Position numbers and translations under genes: made by a program. Positions 1 to 8,656 of a stretch of 27,336 nt of DNA are shown here, piece by piece. Origin of the DNA: a virus; the IMG/VR virus record IMGVR_UViG_3300009548_000025, positions 1-27,336 of that record. One strand, 5' to 3'. Numbering within the stretch: position 1 is the first letter of the stretch; every line of letters starts with the position of its first letter. Under the pieces are notes generated by a model. That model had not been told where the DNA came from and searched no databases. It saw only the letters and a program-made list of their open reading frames with translations.

Positions 1-1911
1 GGAAGAGTTGACATTGTGAATTTGACTGGTATTGGTAGCACTAGCATCAGCCACACCCACAGGAGGGATGGTTTTGACCGCATTGAATAAGTTTGACGTT
101 CCCCCATTACCCGTAGTCCATGAACCGATAGCGGAGTCTGCCGTAGGAAGAAGCAGAACCGATTGCCCAAAACCAAGTAAGACTGACCCATTGTCTACAA
201 GTAAATCATCAAAATAAGCTTCAAAACCGCCTACGGTGTCAACAGTCCTACACCCTAAACAAAGGTTGTATAACCCACTGAGAAAAGGAAAGGTGTTTTT
301 GCTAGTCCACAGAACCCCATCGACGTAGAGTTGGATTCCCTGACCGTTGTTATAGCCTACATTAGCAGCGATACAATGCCAGAGGCCGTCTACGGAGAGA
401 GCATTAGTGCTATTGGGCGATACCCCTCCAGCCGATGAGCCAGCGAAAATCGTTCCAGTGGGATTGATACCAATAATCCAGCTATTAATATTTCCGAATT
501 CACCAAACATAGCAAGAGTCGTGCCGGGAAGACTTAATAGCTTCATATAGAAGCGGGCACTCCCCAACTGGATGATATTTGACCCGTTTCCATCGAGGGA
601 TGTAAAAGTGATGTAGGGTGTCTGTCCTGCCGCAGCCTTAGCATGAAGTCCATAATTGCCTGTACGTTTAGCGGCGGGTATGACTTCAATGGTTCCTGAC
701 CCACTGTAGGAGTTTGCTTCGTATAGCGACCCCATCTCCAAGCCCGAAATCACCACATGCTGCGACGGGCCATTCTGGAAATCGACGTAGATGCCGAGAA
801 AGTCCACGTCAACCACCTGAGCATTCGCATCGGTCTTACGAACCGCAACAACAGGAGCAGTGGAAAGCGTGACACTAGGGGATTGGATGCACGGCCCGTA
901 ATGCGTATTCCATCCCGTAGGGAAAGTTCCAATTGCCCCCAATCCCCCACTATAGCCATACTCGAAGCTTTGCCCACCTGCACTTTGTGCAGGGTTCGAG
1001 TCTATCCACACTCCACCAGCACGGGCAGAGGTCGTCGGTGTACCATCATTCACCACAGCCATGACGGCATTTATCGTAGCGTTGGAGGCTACGCCTGCGG
1101 CTCGGTAGGACATACACTGCGCTTTGTAATCCTGATTGCCCGTGGCGTTTGAATTGTGAATTTGACTGGTGTTGGTGGCCGAGGCATCAGCAAGCCCCGC
1201 AGGCGGCGAGGTCTTGAGGGCGTTATAGAGATTGGTTGCCCCGCCTGCCCCCGCTGTCCAAGTACCCACGGAGGAGTCAGCAATCGGTGGCAGCAAGACC
1301 GCACCGCCCGGCCCCAAGGTCACAGAACCATTGTCCACCAGAATGTCGTCATAGTAGGCTTCAAAACCTCCGTTAGTGTCTGTGCCTTGAAGCCCTACTG
1401 AGAATTCTGTATTGTAAGTTGGATTAGGGGTTCCCGTGGCAATAGAAGCCCATAAAACCCCGTCCACATAGAGTTGCGCTCCTGCACCCGCATTATAGCC
1501 AACGTTGAGAGAAATAAGATGCCACAAGCCATCTACCGTAAGAGCCTGAGTGCTGTTGGCAGATGTGTTACCTGTAGTCGTTTGACAATATAGGGTGCCG
1601 CTTGGGTTGATGCCAATATATGATTGGGTGTTTGCGCTGTTATATACCTGAGCAAACACAACGGTAGTGCCGGGGAGGTGCAAAAGCTGAAAGTAAAATC
1701 GGTAGCTCTGAACAAACTGAGCATAAACACCAACAGCGGTTTCTTGGTAGAAGTACAAATATCCGGTCTGACCCGCTGCCGCTTTCACATGCAGACCATA
1801 GTTTCCCGTGCGGCGGGCGGCGGCAATGACTTCAACCGTCGCAGTTCCACCACTTGGAAGACCTTCGTTGGTGCTCCCCATCTCGAACCCGCAAATGAGC
1901 GTGTTCGCCAT
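1..1911 (-). CDS. LamG-like repeat tail/fibre protein (3' end outside window)
   Basis: The frame is open from ATG 1911 to the left edge (637 codons), so the C-terminus is missing. The protein has a repeat of about 380 residues. Residues about 1-200 and the matching segment from about residue 383 each hold a concanavalin/LamG-like beta-sandwich, with recurring phrases such as GNYGLH, KAAAGQT, YVDGVLW and LVDNGSV. Each is followed by a shared linker with ADASATNTSQIHN. Such domains in phages usually sit in tail fibres or surface structures and bind glycans; that role is inferred from family. The start overlaps the stop of the collagen-like gene as TAATG, so translation is probably coupled. Low-complexity Gly/Ala/Thr/Ser composition fits a structural protein. 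Exact function unknown. Confidence 0.8.
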   Translation of the reverse strand, partial: MANTLICGFEMGSTNEGLPSGGTATVEVIAAARRTGNYGLHVKAAAGQTGYLYFYQETAVGVYAQFVQSYRFYFQLLHLPGTTVVFAQVYNSANTQSYIGINPSGTLYCQTTTGNTSANSTQALTVDGLWHLISLNVGYNAGAGAQLYVDGVLWASIATGTPNPTYNTEFSVGLQGTDTNGGFEAYYDDILVDNGSVTLGPGGAVLLPPIADSSVGTWTAGAGGATNLYNALKTSPPAGLADASATNTSQIHNSNATGNQDYKAQCMSYRAAGVASNATINAVMAVVNDGTPTTSARAGGVWIDSNPAQSAGGQSFEYGYSGGLGAIGTFPTGWNTHYGPCIQSPSVTLSTAPVVAVRKTDANAQVVDVDFLGIYVDFQNGPSQHVVISGLEMGSLYEANSYSGSGTIEVIPAAKRTGNYGLHAKAAAGQTPYITFTSLDGNGSNIIQLGSARFYMKLLSLPGTTLAMFGEFGNINSWIIGINPTGTIFAGSSAGGVSPNSTNALSVDGLWHCIAANVGYNNGQGIQLYVDGVLWTSKNTFPFLSGLYNLCLGCRTVDTVGGFEAYFDDLLVDNGSVLLGFGQSVLLLPTADSAIGSWTTGNGGTSNLFNAVKTIPPVGVADASATNTSQIHNVNSS

Positions 1912-3263
1912 TAGCTCCTCGTAATATCCAGCATCAGCGCCAGTCGGTTGACGGTTGCGGCGGCGTCAAGGTTAAACTCTAAAACATCCCCCAGCGTCAG
2001 GGTCCTTGTCCACGTATCTACCGCAGTGCTGGTATTATTCTGCTGTGGCCCACTTAAGTTGGGAGGAGCAGACGCTACAATACTGGCGGTCGTGGGGAAG
2101 CTTGCATAAGTACATTTCTTGATGGTAATCTGTGCTGTGCCCGAGGCGTTGGCGAGCAATGTCCAACCTGTGATGGTTGCGTTGTAGGGAACTTGAACAT
2201 ACCCATACGACCCTGTGGCAGGCACCGAACCTCTGCCGTCAATAACAAAAACAATGGCTCCCGATGAAGGTCCCGTATAGCCTGTGTAACCCGTATAACC
2301 AATCGGTCCCGTGTAGCCGGTGTAACCTGAGTAACCCGTAAAATTACCGGGTCCTGTGTAACCTGTGTATCCTGAATAGCCCGTATATCCGGTGACACTG
2401 GGTCCAGTGTAACCAGTTACTCCGGTATAACCCGTGTATCCTGTGTAACCTGTAAAATTGCCCGGACCGGTCGCTCCCGTATATCCGCTGTAGCCTGTAG
2501 ACCCAGTAAAATTGCCCGGTCCGGTAGGCCCTGTAGCCCCCGAATATCCCGTATAACCTGTGGAATTTCCGGGTCCAGTTGGACCTGTGTAGCCGCTCGT
2601 TCCCGTGTAACCAGTGTAACCCGTGAAGTTCCCCGGTCCGGTGGGTCCGGTGAATCCACTGGCTCCTGTAAAGCCTGTGTACCCCGTGCTTTCAGGACCG
2701 GTATAGCCGGTATACCCAGCTGGCCCAATCGGTCCTGTATACCCCGAATATCCGGTAAAGTTGCCGGGACCCGTGGGGCCGCTGTCCCCCGTATAGCCCG
2801 TGAAACCGGTAAAATTACCCGGCCCAGTAGGTCCGGTCGTTCCTGTATATCCGGTTATGCCGGGTCCGGTAGGTCCGGTCGGCCCAGAATCTCCAGTGTA
2901 ACCGGTCGGACCCGAATATCCTGTAAAATTGCCCGGACCAGTGTAACCCGTGAAACCGCTGGGGCCGCTGTAGCCGGTATACCCTGTAAAGTTTCCCGGT
3001 CCTGTGGCACCGAGCGGCCCCGTAGGGCCGGTCGTGCCGGTCACACTCTGGGCAATGAGACCCCACCACGTGGAGCCGACGAAGGGGGTGTTGCCCCGGT
3101 TGTTGTTCTGGAGCGAAATCCACGAGGAGCCGTTGTAGGTGAGGGCGTTGCCAAACTGATAGGTGATGGTATTATTCCACGGCTTCACATACGTGACGAG
3201 GATGCCGTCGATAGTGAAAACGGAGTTGGGGTTGACCGGGTCTATGACTCTGATAGCTGGCAT
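1911..3263 (-). CDS. Collagen-like phage tail/fibre protein
   Basis: 450 residues. Residues about 1-75 form a small N-terminal module with the pattern [18 protein letters not shown] then WWGLIAQ, like the carbohydrate-binding-like modules of phage tail proteins. Residues about 76-335 are an almost unbroken Gly-X-Y collagen repeat dominated by GPTG, GYTG, GYSG and GNFTG. The last ~110 residues look like a beta-rich cap that could trimerise the fibre ([17 protein letters not shown] and later). Collagen repeats in phage tail fibres form triple helices; the location is inferred. The ATG overlaps the upstream stop as TAATG, and its own stop overlaps the next start the same way, so 4714-1 is a coupled operon. 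Confidence 0.9.
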   Translation of the reverse strand: MPAIRVIDPVNPNSVFTIDGILVTYVKPWNNTITYQFGNALTYNGSSWISLQNNNRGNTPFVGSTWWGLIAQSVTGTTGPTGPLGATGPGNFTGYTGYSGPSGFTGYTGPGNFTGYSGPTGYTGDSGPTGPTGPGITGYTGTTGPTGPGNFTGFTGYTGDSGPTGPGNFTGYSGYTGPIGPAGYTGYTGPESTGYTGFTGASGFTGPTGPGNFTGYTGYTGTSGYTGPTGPGNSTGYTGYSGATGPTGPGNFTGSTGYSGYTGATGPGNFTGYTGYTGYTGVTGYTGPSVTGYTGYSGYTGYTGPGNFTGYSGYTGYTGPIGYTGYTGYTGPSSGAIVFVIDGRGSVPATGSYGYVQVPYNATITGWTLLANASGTAQITIKKCTYASFPTTASIVASAPPNLSGPQQNNTSTAVDTWTRTLTLGDVLEFNLDAAATVNRLALMLDITRS

Positions 3264-4714
3264 TATCTCAGTCGGGGAGGCCAGTGAATCCGCTTGCTCT
3301 TCTTTTCAGCGAGCGAGGGGTAGTCGTTCTCCGCCTCCCAGTCCCTTGTTAGATTTAGTGGATTTTTAACATTCTGGTGCTGCTCAAACGGCTGTGCCGT
3401 GTCGTCAATATTCTTCTGGTTTTCCCGGTTGGCAATTGCCTCCGAGCCGTTGAAAATTTCTCCCTGTGTTTGCCCACTGTTATGTACAAAAACCCCGGCA
3501 CTCAAAGCGAAATTATGATACTTATCAACAATAAAATCATATACATCAGCAGTACCAGCAGATGCGACTGATACCACCTTATGATTAACGGAGGCACAAA
3601 GCAAACAAGTGGCAGAGACTATCTGGCGGTCTGTGTGCCAGCGTTTGTGGGTAGCTAGTTGACTTCTGTGCTTCTGGGCAACAACAAACCCCTCTTCCCC
3701 CAACAACTCCCTGTATTTCACCAAAATATTGGCCTTTTCTTCTTTATTCACCCACGGATGAGGAAAGTGTGCCCAAGGACGTGGTTTCCCCTTGCGGTCA
3801 GAGTTAATTTTGGACATGTTACGGCTACGTGCCGTCCGCCCTTTATCTGTAACTGGAACTCCCAACTCTTGATGCAATTTCTGATGTTCTTCCCAAGTTA
3901 TAACAGCGAGATTGTCAGGGGAATTGTTGAAGCGATTCAAATCTTTATGATGTCTTACATACCCCTTTGGACATCTAGCTTCCGCAAAACGATGGGTAAA
4001 CTTCCACGATTCTCTACCCGGCTCGTATGTCCTTTCATATTCATTACCCTCAAAAGCAATCGGAGCCAAGTCTCTGTAGAGAGGCATCAAGGAATCTCCG
4101 GGGATAAGTTCTGCTGCCCGTTTGTATCCTCCCCCTCTTAGCATAAATCTCTCGGTAAAGGTACACCTTATAGTTTTACCGTTGTCCAACCTTACTTCTA
4201 GTAGGGGGGCATCTTTTTCAACCAGTCGGGCGTCATGCCCGTATCCGGGTCTAAGCATTCCCTTCTCGTTTATTGAATAAACCCAGAAATGGTCCTTTCC
4301 TAGAAGGTCAACTATGGCTATTTCTGTTCCGTCCAGCAGCGGAAGTTGAGAGTCAGCGGTAAGACAAACATCATACCCGTATGCCTTTTTGCTGCGCTGG
4401 AGGGCCGCTACGACGTTCTGGAGTTTCCAGACAGCGTGTAGCTGGCTATCTGCTGCTGCGCCCCAATCTCCCGATTTGGCGAAGGCGTTAGCGGTCTCCA
4501 TATCCCAGCGAGCAAAGCGGATATCTCTGGTCAACCGACTCTTGGGGGGAATCTTTGCCGATACGGTGTTGATGGCGGAGCCAAGATGCTGACGGGCTTC
4601 GAGATAAGCGGACCGGTCATTTCTTTGGTCACCCGAAAGGAGGGAATAGAGAGACTCCAGATAACTGGGTGAAGTCAAGATAGCCGTCTTTGGACACAAC
4701 AGTGGGTTGCGCAT
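3263..4714 (-). CDS. Unknown phage protein interrupted by an HNH intein
   Basis: 483 codons. Residues 117-412 are an intein; the spliced product would be about 187 residues (1-116 joined to 413-483). The extein is not one I recognise: mostly helical, charged, with no membrane segment, placed directly before the collagen-like fibre gene, so a virion or tail-associated role is likely but inferred. SD GAGGG lies before ATG 4714. The splice junction would join GYDV to SGQTQGE. Production of the mature protein depends on splicing, or on release of the two halves if splicing fails. Confidence 0.8.
   Translation of the reverse strand: MRNPLLCPKTAILTSPSYLESLYSLLSGDQRNDRSAYLEARQHLGSAINTVSAKIPPKSRLTRDIRFARWDMETANAFAKSGDWGAAADSQLHAVWKLQNVVAALQRSKKAYGYDVCLTADSQLPLLDGTEIAIVDLLGKDHFWVYSINEKGMLRPGYGHDARLVEKDAPLLEVRLDNGKTIRCTFTERFMLRGGGYKRAAELIPGDSLMPLYRDLAPIAFEGNEYERTYEPGRESWKFTHRFAEARCPKGYVRHHKDLNRFNNSPDNLAVITWEEHQKLHQELGVPVTDKGRTARSRNMSKINSDRKGKPRPWAHFPHPWVNKEEKANILVKYRELLGEEGFVVAQKHRSQLATHKRWHTDRQIVSATCLLCASVNHKVVSVASAGTADVYDFIVDKYHNFALSAGVFVHNSGQTQGEIFNGSEAIANRENQKNIDDTAQPFEQHQNVKNPLNLTRDWEAENDYPSLAEKKSKRIHWPPRLR
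3479..4366 (-). other. Intein with embedded HNH homing endonuclease
   Basis: 296 residues (117-412 of the host protein). It starts with the catalytic Cys of block A ([13 protein letters not shown]) and ends with block F/G ([21 protein letters not shown]), followed by Ser as the +1 residue: a class 1 intein with Cys1, penultimate His, terminal Asn and Ser+1. The middle carries an HNH nuclease ([19 protein letters not shown] and a following EEHQKLH). Oddity: block B reads CTFTERFML, so in my alignment the usual T-x-x-H histidine is Glu. Either the alignment is off or the first splicing step is altered. Confidence 0.88.
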
Positions 4715-4757
4715 AGTTTTCCCTCTAAATAGAATCTGAAAAGACGGAACTTACTGG

Positions 4758-5115
4758 TTAGGCTTGGGGTGGGGGAGTAGCGGAGGAGGCAACATCTACA
4801 AGTGTCTGAAAGATTGGGTCTTTTGACAATGGCTCGGGGGCCGGGGTAGGAGGCGGTTCAGGCGGGGGAGCGGGGGGAGCTTTCACGATGGGGTTACCTT
4901 CAAGGTCGGTCACCGTGGCGGTGATGTCGATAACCTGCGGGCGTTGAAACAAGCGGAGGACGACCCCGTTGCGGCGGCCGTTCTTGGTACTCACGCATCC
5001 CGGAGCCGACCGGAATGGATTGCACGTCGGCGAGGGAAACAAAAATCTCGTACTCACCCCCGGCAAGGTGAGTTCCGTATTTTTTGATGATGGCGGCTAC
5101 AACGGCGGGGTTCAT
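4758..5115 (-). pseudogene. Small protein split by a +1 frameshift
   Basis: The N-terminal part reads well from ATG 5115 (MNPAVVAAIIKKYGTHLAGG, then EYEIFVSLADVQSIPVGSG). After about position 5000 that frame turns into unlikely Arg/Pro-rich sequence and stops near 4900. The natural-looking continuation (STKNGRRNGVVLRLFQ, then VIDITATVTDLEGNPIV and a proline-rich tail ending at TAA 4758) is in the +1 frame. Joined, they would give about 118 residues. Possible causes are a true frameshift mutation, a base-call error near the GGG run, or programmed +1 shifting. Function not recognised. A longer start at 5151 overlaps the upstream gene. Confidence 0.55.
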
Positions 5116-5134
5116 GAGTAATAATACTGCTTCG

Positions 5135-5869
5135 CTAGATTTCAAAAACAACGGGAGGATACGGCCCTAAATTTTTCCTTTCTAAAGGATATCCATACGG
5201 GTTTGCTACAATCCTTGTTTCCCCCATCATTCTATTTCCGGGGAGGTGGGTATGCCCATAAACCCATAGGGGCGGCTTTCTCTTTAAAATAAGGTGAGTC
5301 ATATCACAAACAAAAAATCGGTTTAGATTATCGCCTTGAAAGACTGGAGCAACTACACTATAGGCGGGAACGTGATGGGTAAGGACAATGGTCTTGTCAG
5401 TGATATATTTTTTGCCCGCTTCTATAAATTTATGATTTTCCTCGTATACCCAGTCCTTAAATCCCCTAATAACAAGAAAATCGCTTAATTGGTCTTCATA
5501 CATCTTATTATGGGGGGCATCAGGAAACCACATTGCTCCACCGAAAAACCCAATTCCGTCAACCGTCTCGACAGAATTCCTTAACCAGTGGAAATTTGAA
5601 GGCATTACGGAAATAAGGATTCCCTCGGCAGCTTCTTTAGTACCATAATAATAGCAATGGTTTCCGCAAGTAAAAATGCAGTGGCGAGCCTTCCTAGCAA
5701 AGTAATCTACAACCCGTTTGGTCTTTTCCTTACCTTGTGAGCAGGGTACCACGAGGTCTCCGGGAAGTAAAAGGAAATCAAGGTTAGGAGAAAACTCCAA
5801 GGAGTCTAGGAACTCAAGGGGATTTTTATAAAATTCAGAATGGATATCACTCAAAAGCTGAGCTTTCAT
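5135..5869 (-). CDS. Calcineurin-like metallophosphoesterase
   Basis: 244 residues from ATG 5869, which has GGGGGG 3 nt upstream (a TTG one codon earlier is less likely). The five metallophosphoesterase motifs are present in order: D8-x-H10 (SDIHSE), GD38L, GNH (N70, H71), THH (H165, H166) and GHTH (H206, H208). The family uses a two-metal centre to hydrolyse phosphomonoesters, diesters or nucleotides. The substrate cannot be told from sequence; cytosolic, no signal peptide. The start lies inside the 3' end of the upstream HNH gene, giving a 23-nt overlap and likely coupling. Confidence 0.88.
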   Translation of the reverse strand: MKAQLLSDIHSEFYKNPLEFLDSLEFSPNLDFLLLPGDLVVPCSQGKEKTKRVVDYFARKARHCIFTCGNHCYYYGTKEAAEGILISVMPSNFHWLRNSVETVDGIGFFGGAMWFPDAPHNKMYEDQLSDFLVIRGFKDWVYEENHKFIEAGKKYITDKTIVLTHHVPAYSVVAPVFQGDNLNRFFVCDMTHLILKRKPPLWVYGHTHLPGNRMMGETRIVANPYGYPLERKNLGPYPPVVFEI

Positions 5870-6452
5870 CAACCCCCCTGCAATGAAGCATGTATACTGA
5901 CTTCACTAATTCCAAGAACCTATTGGCGGGGAGAGAAGACTTCATGGTATTATGCTCCTTGCAACATGGAACCGTGTTGTCCAAAGTATACCCCAGTGAG
6001 TTGTCCAACCTGTCAATACCATTTGCAATCATCCCAACATCCCGACCCCTCTTGACATCCTTTTTGTGTTTGCGCATAAACCTCATCTTCGGAGCACAGC
6101 CGCCCCAGTAACAATCCCGCTTTATGATAGAGGAGAACTCCTCTCTCGTGAGTTTCCACTCAAGGCCCCGTTCTTCTGCATGTTGACGGTACCGATAGAA
6201 GAGTCTATTAACAAAAATCTCCTCTACAGAGAGAGAAGACTGCGGAGGACCCCAAGGGTATTGTTTTCCCCTTTGGCTACGGTACCTACATTGTAAGCAT
6301 TTTGTAGATGTCCCTCTCTTGAGAGTCTGTTTCCCAACCTCTTTTTGATTATTACATCCTTGACACAAGCACAGCAAATACCCATCCCGCTTACCTTGGG
6401 ATAAGACTCTCCAAAGCCCAAATTCCCTACCAATCCAATCTATATTTGGCAT
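5847..6452 (-). CDS. Free-standing HNH homing endonuclease
   Basis: 201 residues from ATG 6452, chosen because GGGGGG sits 5 nt upstream (an ATG at 6476 has no SD). The N-terminal third has Cys pairs (CLCQGC, CLQC) that could bind zinc. The C-terminal half has the phage HNH core: CYWGGC, then NGIDRLDNSLGYTLDN and PCCKEHNTMKSS. Such enzymes nick or cut at intergenic or intron-less sites and spread by homing. It overlaps the metallophosphoesterase gene at its 3' end, an arrangement typical of an inserted selfish gene. Confidence 0.87.
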   Translation of the reverse strand: MPNIDWIGREFGLWRVLSQGKRDGYLLCLCQGCNNQKEVGKQTLKRGTSTKCLQCRYRSQRGKQYPWGPPQSSLSVEEIFVNRLFYRYRQHAEERGLEWKLTREEFSSIIKRDCYWGGCAPKMRFMRKHKKDVKRGRDVGMIANGIDRLDNSLGYTLDNTVPCCKEHNTMKSSLPANRFLELVKSVYMLHCRGVDESSAFE

Positions 6453-6494
6453 ATTGCCCCCCACTAGGGGTTCCATATACCAAATACTTAAAAT

Positions 6495-6689
6495 CTAATG
6501 TCTATTCCCGTCCTTATAATATTGAAAAACGTAGGTGTTTATTGCTTGCAGCCTATACCAGTTGCCAGCGTCGGCGAGCCTCTTACGTTCCTCTAAAATG
6601 GTTGACCACGGGGTAGCTTCGAGTAGATTGAAATTTTCTTGCGTCATGAAAGGCAGGAGGCAGTCGGGGATTGTATCCACGTGACGCAT
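6495..6689 (-). CDS. Small hypothetical protein next to tRNA-Gly
   Basis: 64 residues from ATG 6689, which lies only two bases after the encoded CCA of the upstream tRNA-Gly, so there is no room for an SD outside the tRNA. A later ATG at 6647 would give 50 residues. The sequence is soluble with a helical middle (ILEERKRLADAGNWYRLQA). No family recognised. If the tRNA is cut out at its 3' end, the remaining message would be nearly leaderless. Confidence 0.5.
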   Translation of the reverse strand: MRHVDTIPDCLLPFMTQENFNLLEATPWSTILEERKRLADAGNWYRLQAINTYVFQYYKDGNRH

Positions 6690-6691
6690 AT

Positions 6692-6768
6692 TGGAGCGGG
6701 CGATGGGATTTGAACCCACGACATCCAGCTTGGGAAGCTGGCGTTCTACCGGACTGAACTACACCCGC
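6692..6768 (-). tRNA. tRNA-Gly (CCC)
   Basis: Acceptor GCGGGTG pairs with CGCCCGC; discriminator T and encoded CCA (6692-6694). The anticodon loop TTCCCAA gives CCC; T arm GTGGG/CCCAT with loop TTCAAAT. Canonical U33. It reads GGG and lies apart from the main array. Confidence 0.93.
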
Positions 6769-6805
6769 ATATATAAGGATTCGGTAGCCTGTCTATACAA
6801 ACAGG

Positions 6806-7441
6806 CTACTGTTTTGCCGCCTTCCGTTGGGCGGAAGTGAACGACGCCTTGAGACCACGCCGGACGGCGCTGGTGTTGGCGCTTACGGCAAGGTATACCT
6901 CCTGAGTGGAGGAGGGGTTGTTGTTGTAGCTCATGGAAGTATCCGCCGAAATGTTGAATCCCTTGGCGGTCAGAACGGCGTTCTGATTGGCTCCCAAGAA
7001 GATGAAGGTCCAGTTGTACTTCTCTGTCTGGTGCTTCACCATGTTCGCCACATTTTCCTTCGTGAATTCCTTGCTGGCGTTCTCATGACCATCCGTGAGG
7101 ATGACGATGATGACCTTCTCCGGGCGCTCCTCTTCCGGCATCTTTTCCAGCCGCTCGCCAACCTCGATAATCGTCCACCCCATGGCGTCATGCAGGGGAG
7201 TGTTCTCCCGTGGGGAGAAGGTGTCCTTGGTCAGATTTGGAACGTCCGTCAAAGGTGCGTCGATAACGATTTCATGGGGGTCAATGGAGTCGAATTGGAC
7301 CAACAGGAGATGGGCTTCTCCGGGCTGCTGCTTCTGCCCATTGATGAACTCGTTGAAGCCGTCGATGGTCGCATCCTTGACGATGCTCATGGAACCGGAA
7401 CGGTCTAAAACTACGGCGATAAATGCGGAATCGGATTTCAT
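6806..7441 (-). CDS. von Willebrand factor A (VWA) domain protein
   Basis: 211 residues; almost the whole length is a VWA fold. The metal-ion-dependent adhesion site is complete: D13-x-S15-x-S17 (DRSGSMS), T81 (ENTPLHDA) and D117 (ILTDGHEN). The start is fixed by AAGGAGG 6 nt before ATG 7441. Such domains bind protein partners through a metal ion. In bacteria, stand-alone VWA proteins of this kind sit in stress, tellurite-type and AAA-ATPase-linked systems, but no partner ATPase is visible here. The C-terminus is basic (KAAKQ). Role in the phage unknown. Confidence 0.9.
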   Translation of the reverse strand: MKSDSAFIAVVLDRSGSMSIVKDATIDGFNEFINGQKQQPGEAHLLLVQFDSIDPHEIVIDAPLTDVPNLTKDTFSPRENTPLHDAMGWTIIEVGERLEKMPEEERPEKVIIVILTDGHENASKEFTKENVANMVKHQTEKYNWTFIFLGANQNAVLTAKGFNISADTSMSYNNNPSSTQEVYLAVSANTSAVRRGLKASFTSAQRKAAKQ

Positions 7442-7729
7442 ATGCCTCCTTGAATTTGGACGGGGACCAACAAGTCAGCGTCGTGGGTCCTAATCAATAA
7501 TCGCAACAACAGCGACCACAAACGACCAATCACAACTACTAACTAAAGTAAGGTTCGACCCGATAGGGTAGCCTTGTTCACCATCCTACAATCTTTATCG
7601 TCGGCGGAATTGGAAGTGAGCCGACTATCCGCACTCTTCTTGCGGCCCCCGGTAAAAGAGTTACTAGCTCGGCTCCCATTGCTGAGTAAATCCGTGGTCA
7701 AGCAGCGCTGATTCGCATCACGCACCAAG
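7442..7729 (-). other. Non-coding stretch upstream of the VWA gene, possibly structured
   Basis: No convincing gene. Read on the minus strand it contains a hairpin with a GNRA loop (GCGTGAT, GCGA, ATCA-CGC) near 7700, a 7-bp stem GAGCCGA/TCGGCTC (about 7615-7675) enclosing ACTCTT/AAGAGT, and GGACC/GGTCC near the VWA start. It may be a structured leader. I could not match it to group I intron, tmRNA or riboswitch motifs. Confidence 0.35.
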
Positions 7730-8194
7730 CTATAATACTGAAAATTTTGTGGACCTATAAGCCTTCTTCCAATTTTTATGACACTCTTTACACTGACGGT
7801 GTAACCCATTCCACATTGACCGGTTTTTATAAAACCTATCAACAGGAAAAAACATTTTGTGATTTGAGCACCAGCTTGTTCCCGGTGGACCTATTACTCT
7901 TTTTCCGATGTGTTGGGCTGCCTGAATATTGCATTTTTTATGGGCAAACGAAATATTTTCTAAATCCCAAAACAGATTCGGGTCCGAATTACGCCAAGGC
8001 TCTTTGTGTTCAATGCTAAAAGATGCTAACGTCTCAATCTTTGAACCACAGCGATAACAAACATCATCGTGGTTTTGTTGGATGTACCTAAAAAGAAGGT
8101 TTCGAGTAAGCTTATGGGTAGCTGACCCCGGACTCATACCTAACTGTCTTGTATAGTCCGCATTCAACCGCTTTTGTGACTTACTTTGTTTCAT
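7730..8194 (-). CDS. Free-standing HNH endonuclease with terminal zinc finger
   Basis: 154 residues. The HNH core has CYRCG, then FSIEHKEPWRNSDPNLFWDL, then ENISFAHKKCN, which matches the His-Asn-His pattern with flanking Cys pairs. It is followed by the short zinc-finger-like motif often fused to such enzymes (FYKNRSMWNGLHRQCKECHK). It starts 45 nt after the 3' end of the RNase P RNA, a typical position for a homing gene next to its target. Its last codons overlap a near copy of the RNase P RNA 3' end. SD GAGAG. Confidence 0.88.
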   Translation of the reverse strand: MKQSKSQKRLNADYTRQLGMSPGSATHKLTRNLLFRYIQQNHDDVCYRCGSKIETLASFSIEHKEPWRNSDPNLFWDLENISFAHKKCNIQAAQHIGKRVIGPPGTSWCSNHKMFFPVDRFYKNRSMWNGLHRQCKECHKNWKKAYRSTKFSVL

Positions 8195-8238
8195 GGCAAT
8201 CTCTCTAATAAGGTTGCCGTAGTCAAATCACTAAATTA

Positions 8239-8544
8239 TTTGTGGACTTATAAGCGGAGTTTTGTTCCTCTTGCGAGGCGACAACCATCAATCTAGCCCC
8301 CCCTATTACTAGGGGGGTCAAGCTCTCAACCCGAGGGTTATAGCGAACCGAGCAGGTTCATCCCCTCCTATTCGAGATTGCTCCCCGTGAAGATTGCCCG
8401 TTTCACCCGGACTTAACCGGCTCGTCTCTGTTGCTCTAATTGTCGCAGTATTGCTACTGCGCCGGGGCGTTACCCCGCACGGTGCTCTGTGTAGCTCCGA
8501 CTTTCCTCTCCCCCTTGCGGGGCAGCAGTTGTCCAGTCCACAAA
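8239..8544 (-). ncRNA. rnpB: RNase P RNA (bacterial type A-like)
   Basis: 306 nt on the minus strand. The ends pair as a perfect 10-bp P1 (8535-8544 with 8239-8248). In order it has the RNase P hallmarks: GAGGAAAGTC (CR-I, P4 5' strand), GGTAACGCC, AACAGAGA, GGGTGAAACGG, GGAGCAATCTCGAATAGG, GGGTTGAGAGCTTGA, TAGATTGATGGTTGTC (CR-IV) and ACAAAACTCCGCTTATAA (CR-V, P4 3' strand). RNase P cuts the 5' leaders from tRNA and tmRNA precursors. Here it lies downstream of a tRNA array and a tmRNA on the same strand. The RNA would need a host protein subunit (none seen here) or act in place of the host RNA. Confidence 0.95.
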
Positions 8545-8656
8545 CCTTTTCCAAACTTGGGATTATTAGGAGCGAAGATTCCCTTCGACCCATCCGGGTC
8601 AAGGGCCTTCAAAGTAAGATAGTAACTCATGCTCCCGATGCTCACGCCGTCACCTT

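Noticed and set aside
2075-3123. Other-frame open frames over the collagen-like gene
   Set aside because: The repetitive G-X-Y codons keep other frames open; only the 450-aa frame gives a coherent protein with coupled start and stop.
6827-7408. 193-aa plus-strand frame
   Set aside because: Antisense to the VWA domain, whose metal site and SD are complete.
7442-7740. Group I intron or tmRNA-like RNA
   Set aside because: No P7/P3 core (GACTA with AGATATAGTC-like pairing), no guanosine-site consensus, and no tRNA-like ends.
8454-8645. 63-aa minus-strand frame starting MSIGSMSYYLTL
   Set aside because: Its 3' half lies inside the RNase P RNA conserved core, so the sequence is explained by the RNA; no independent coding evidence.
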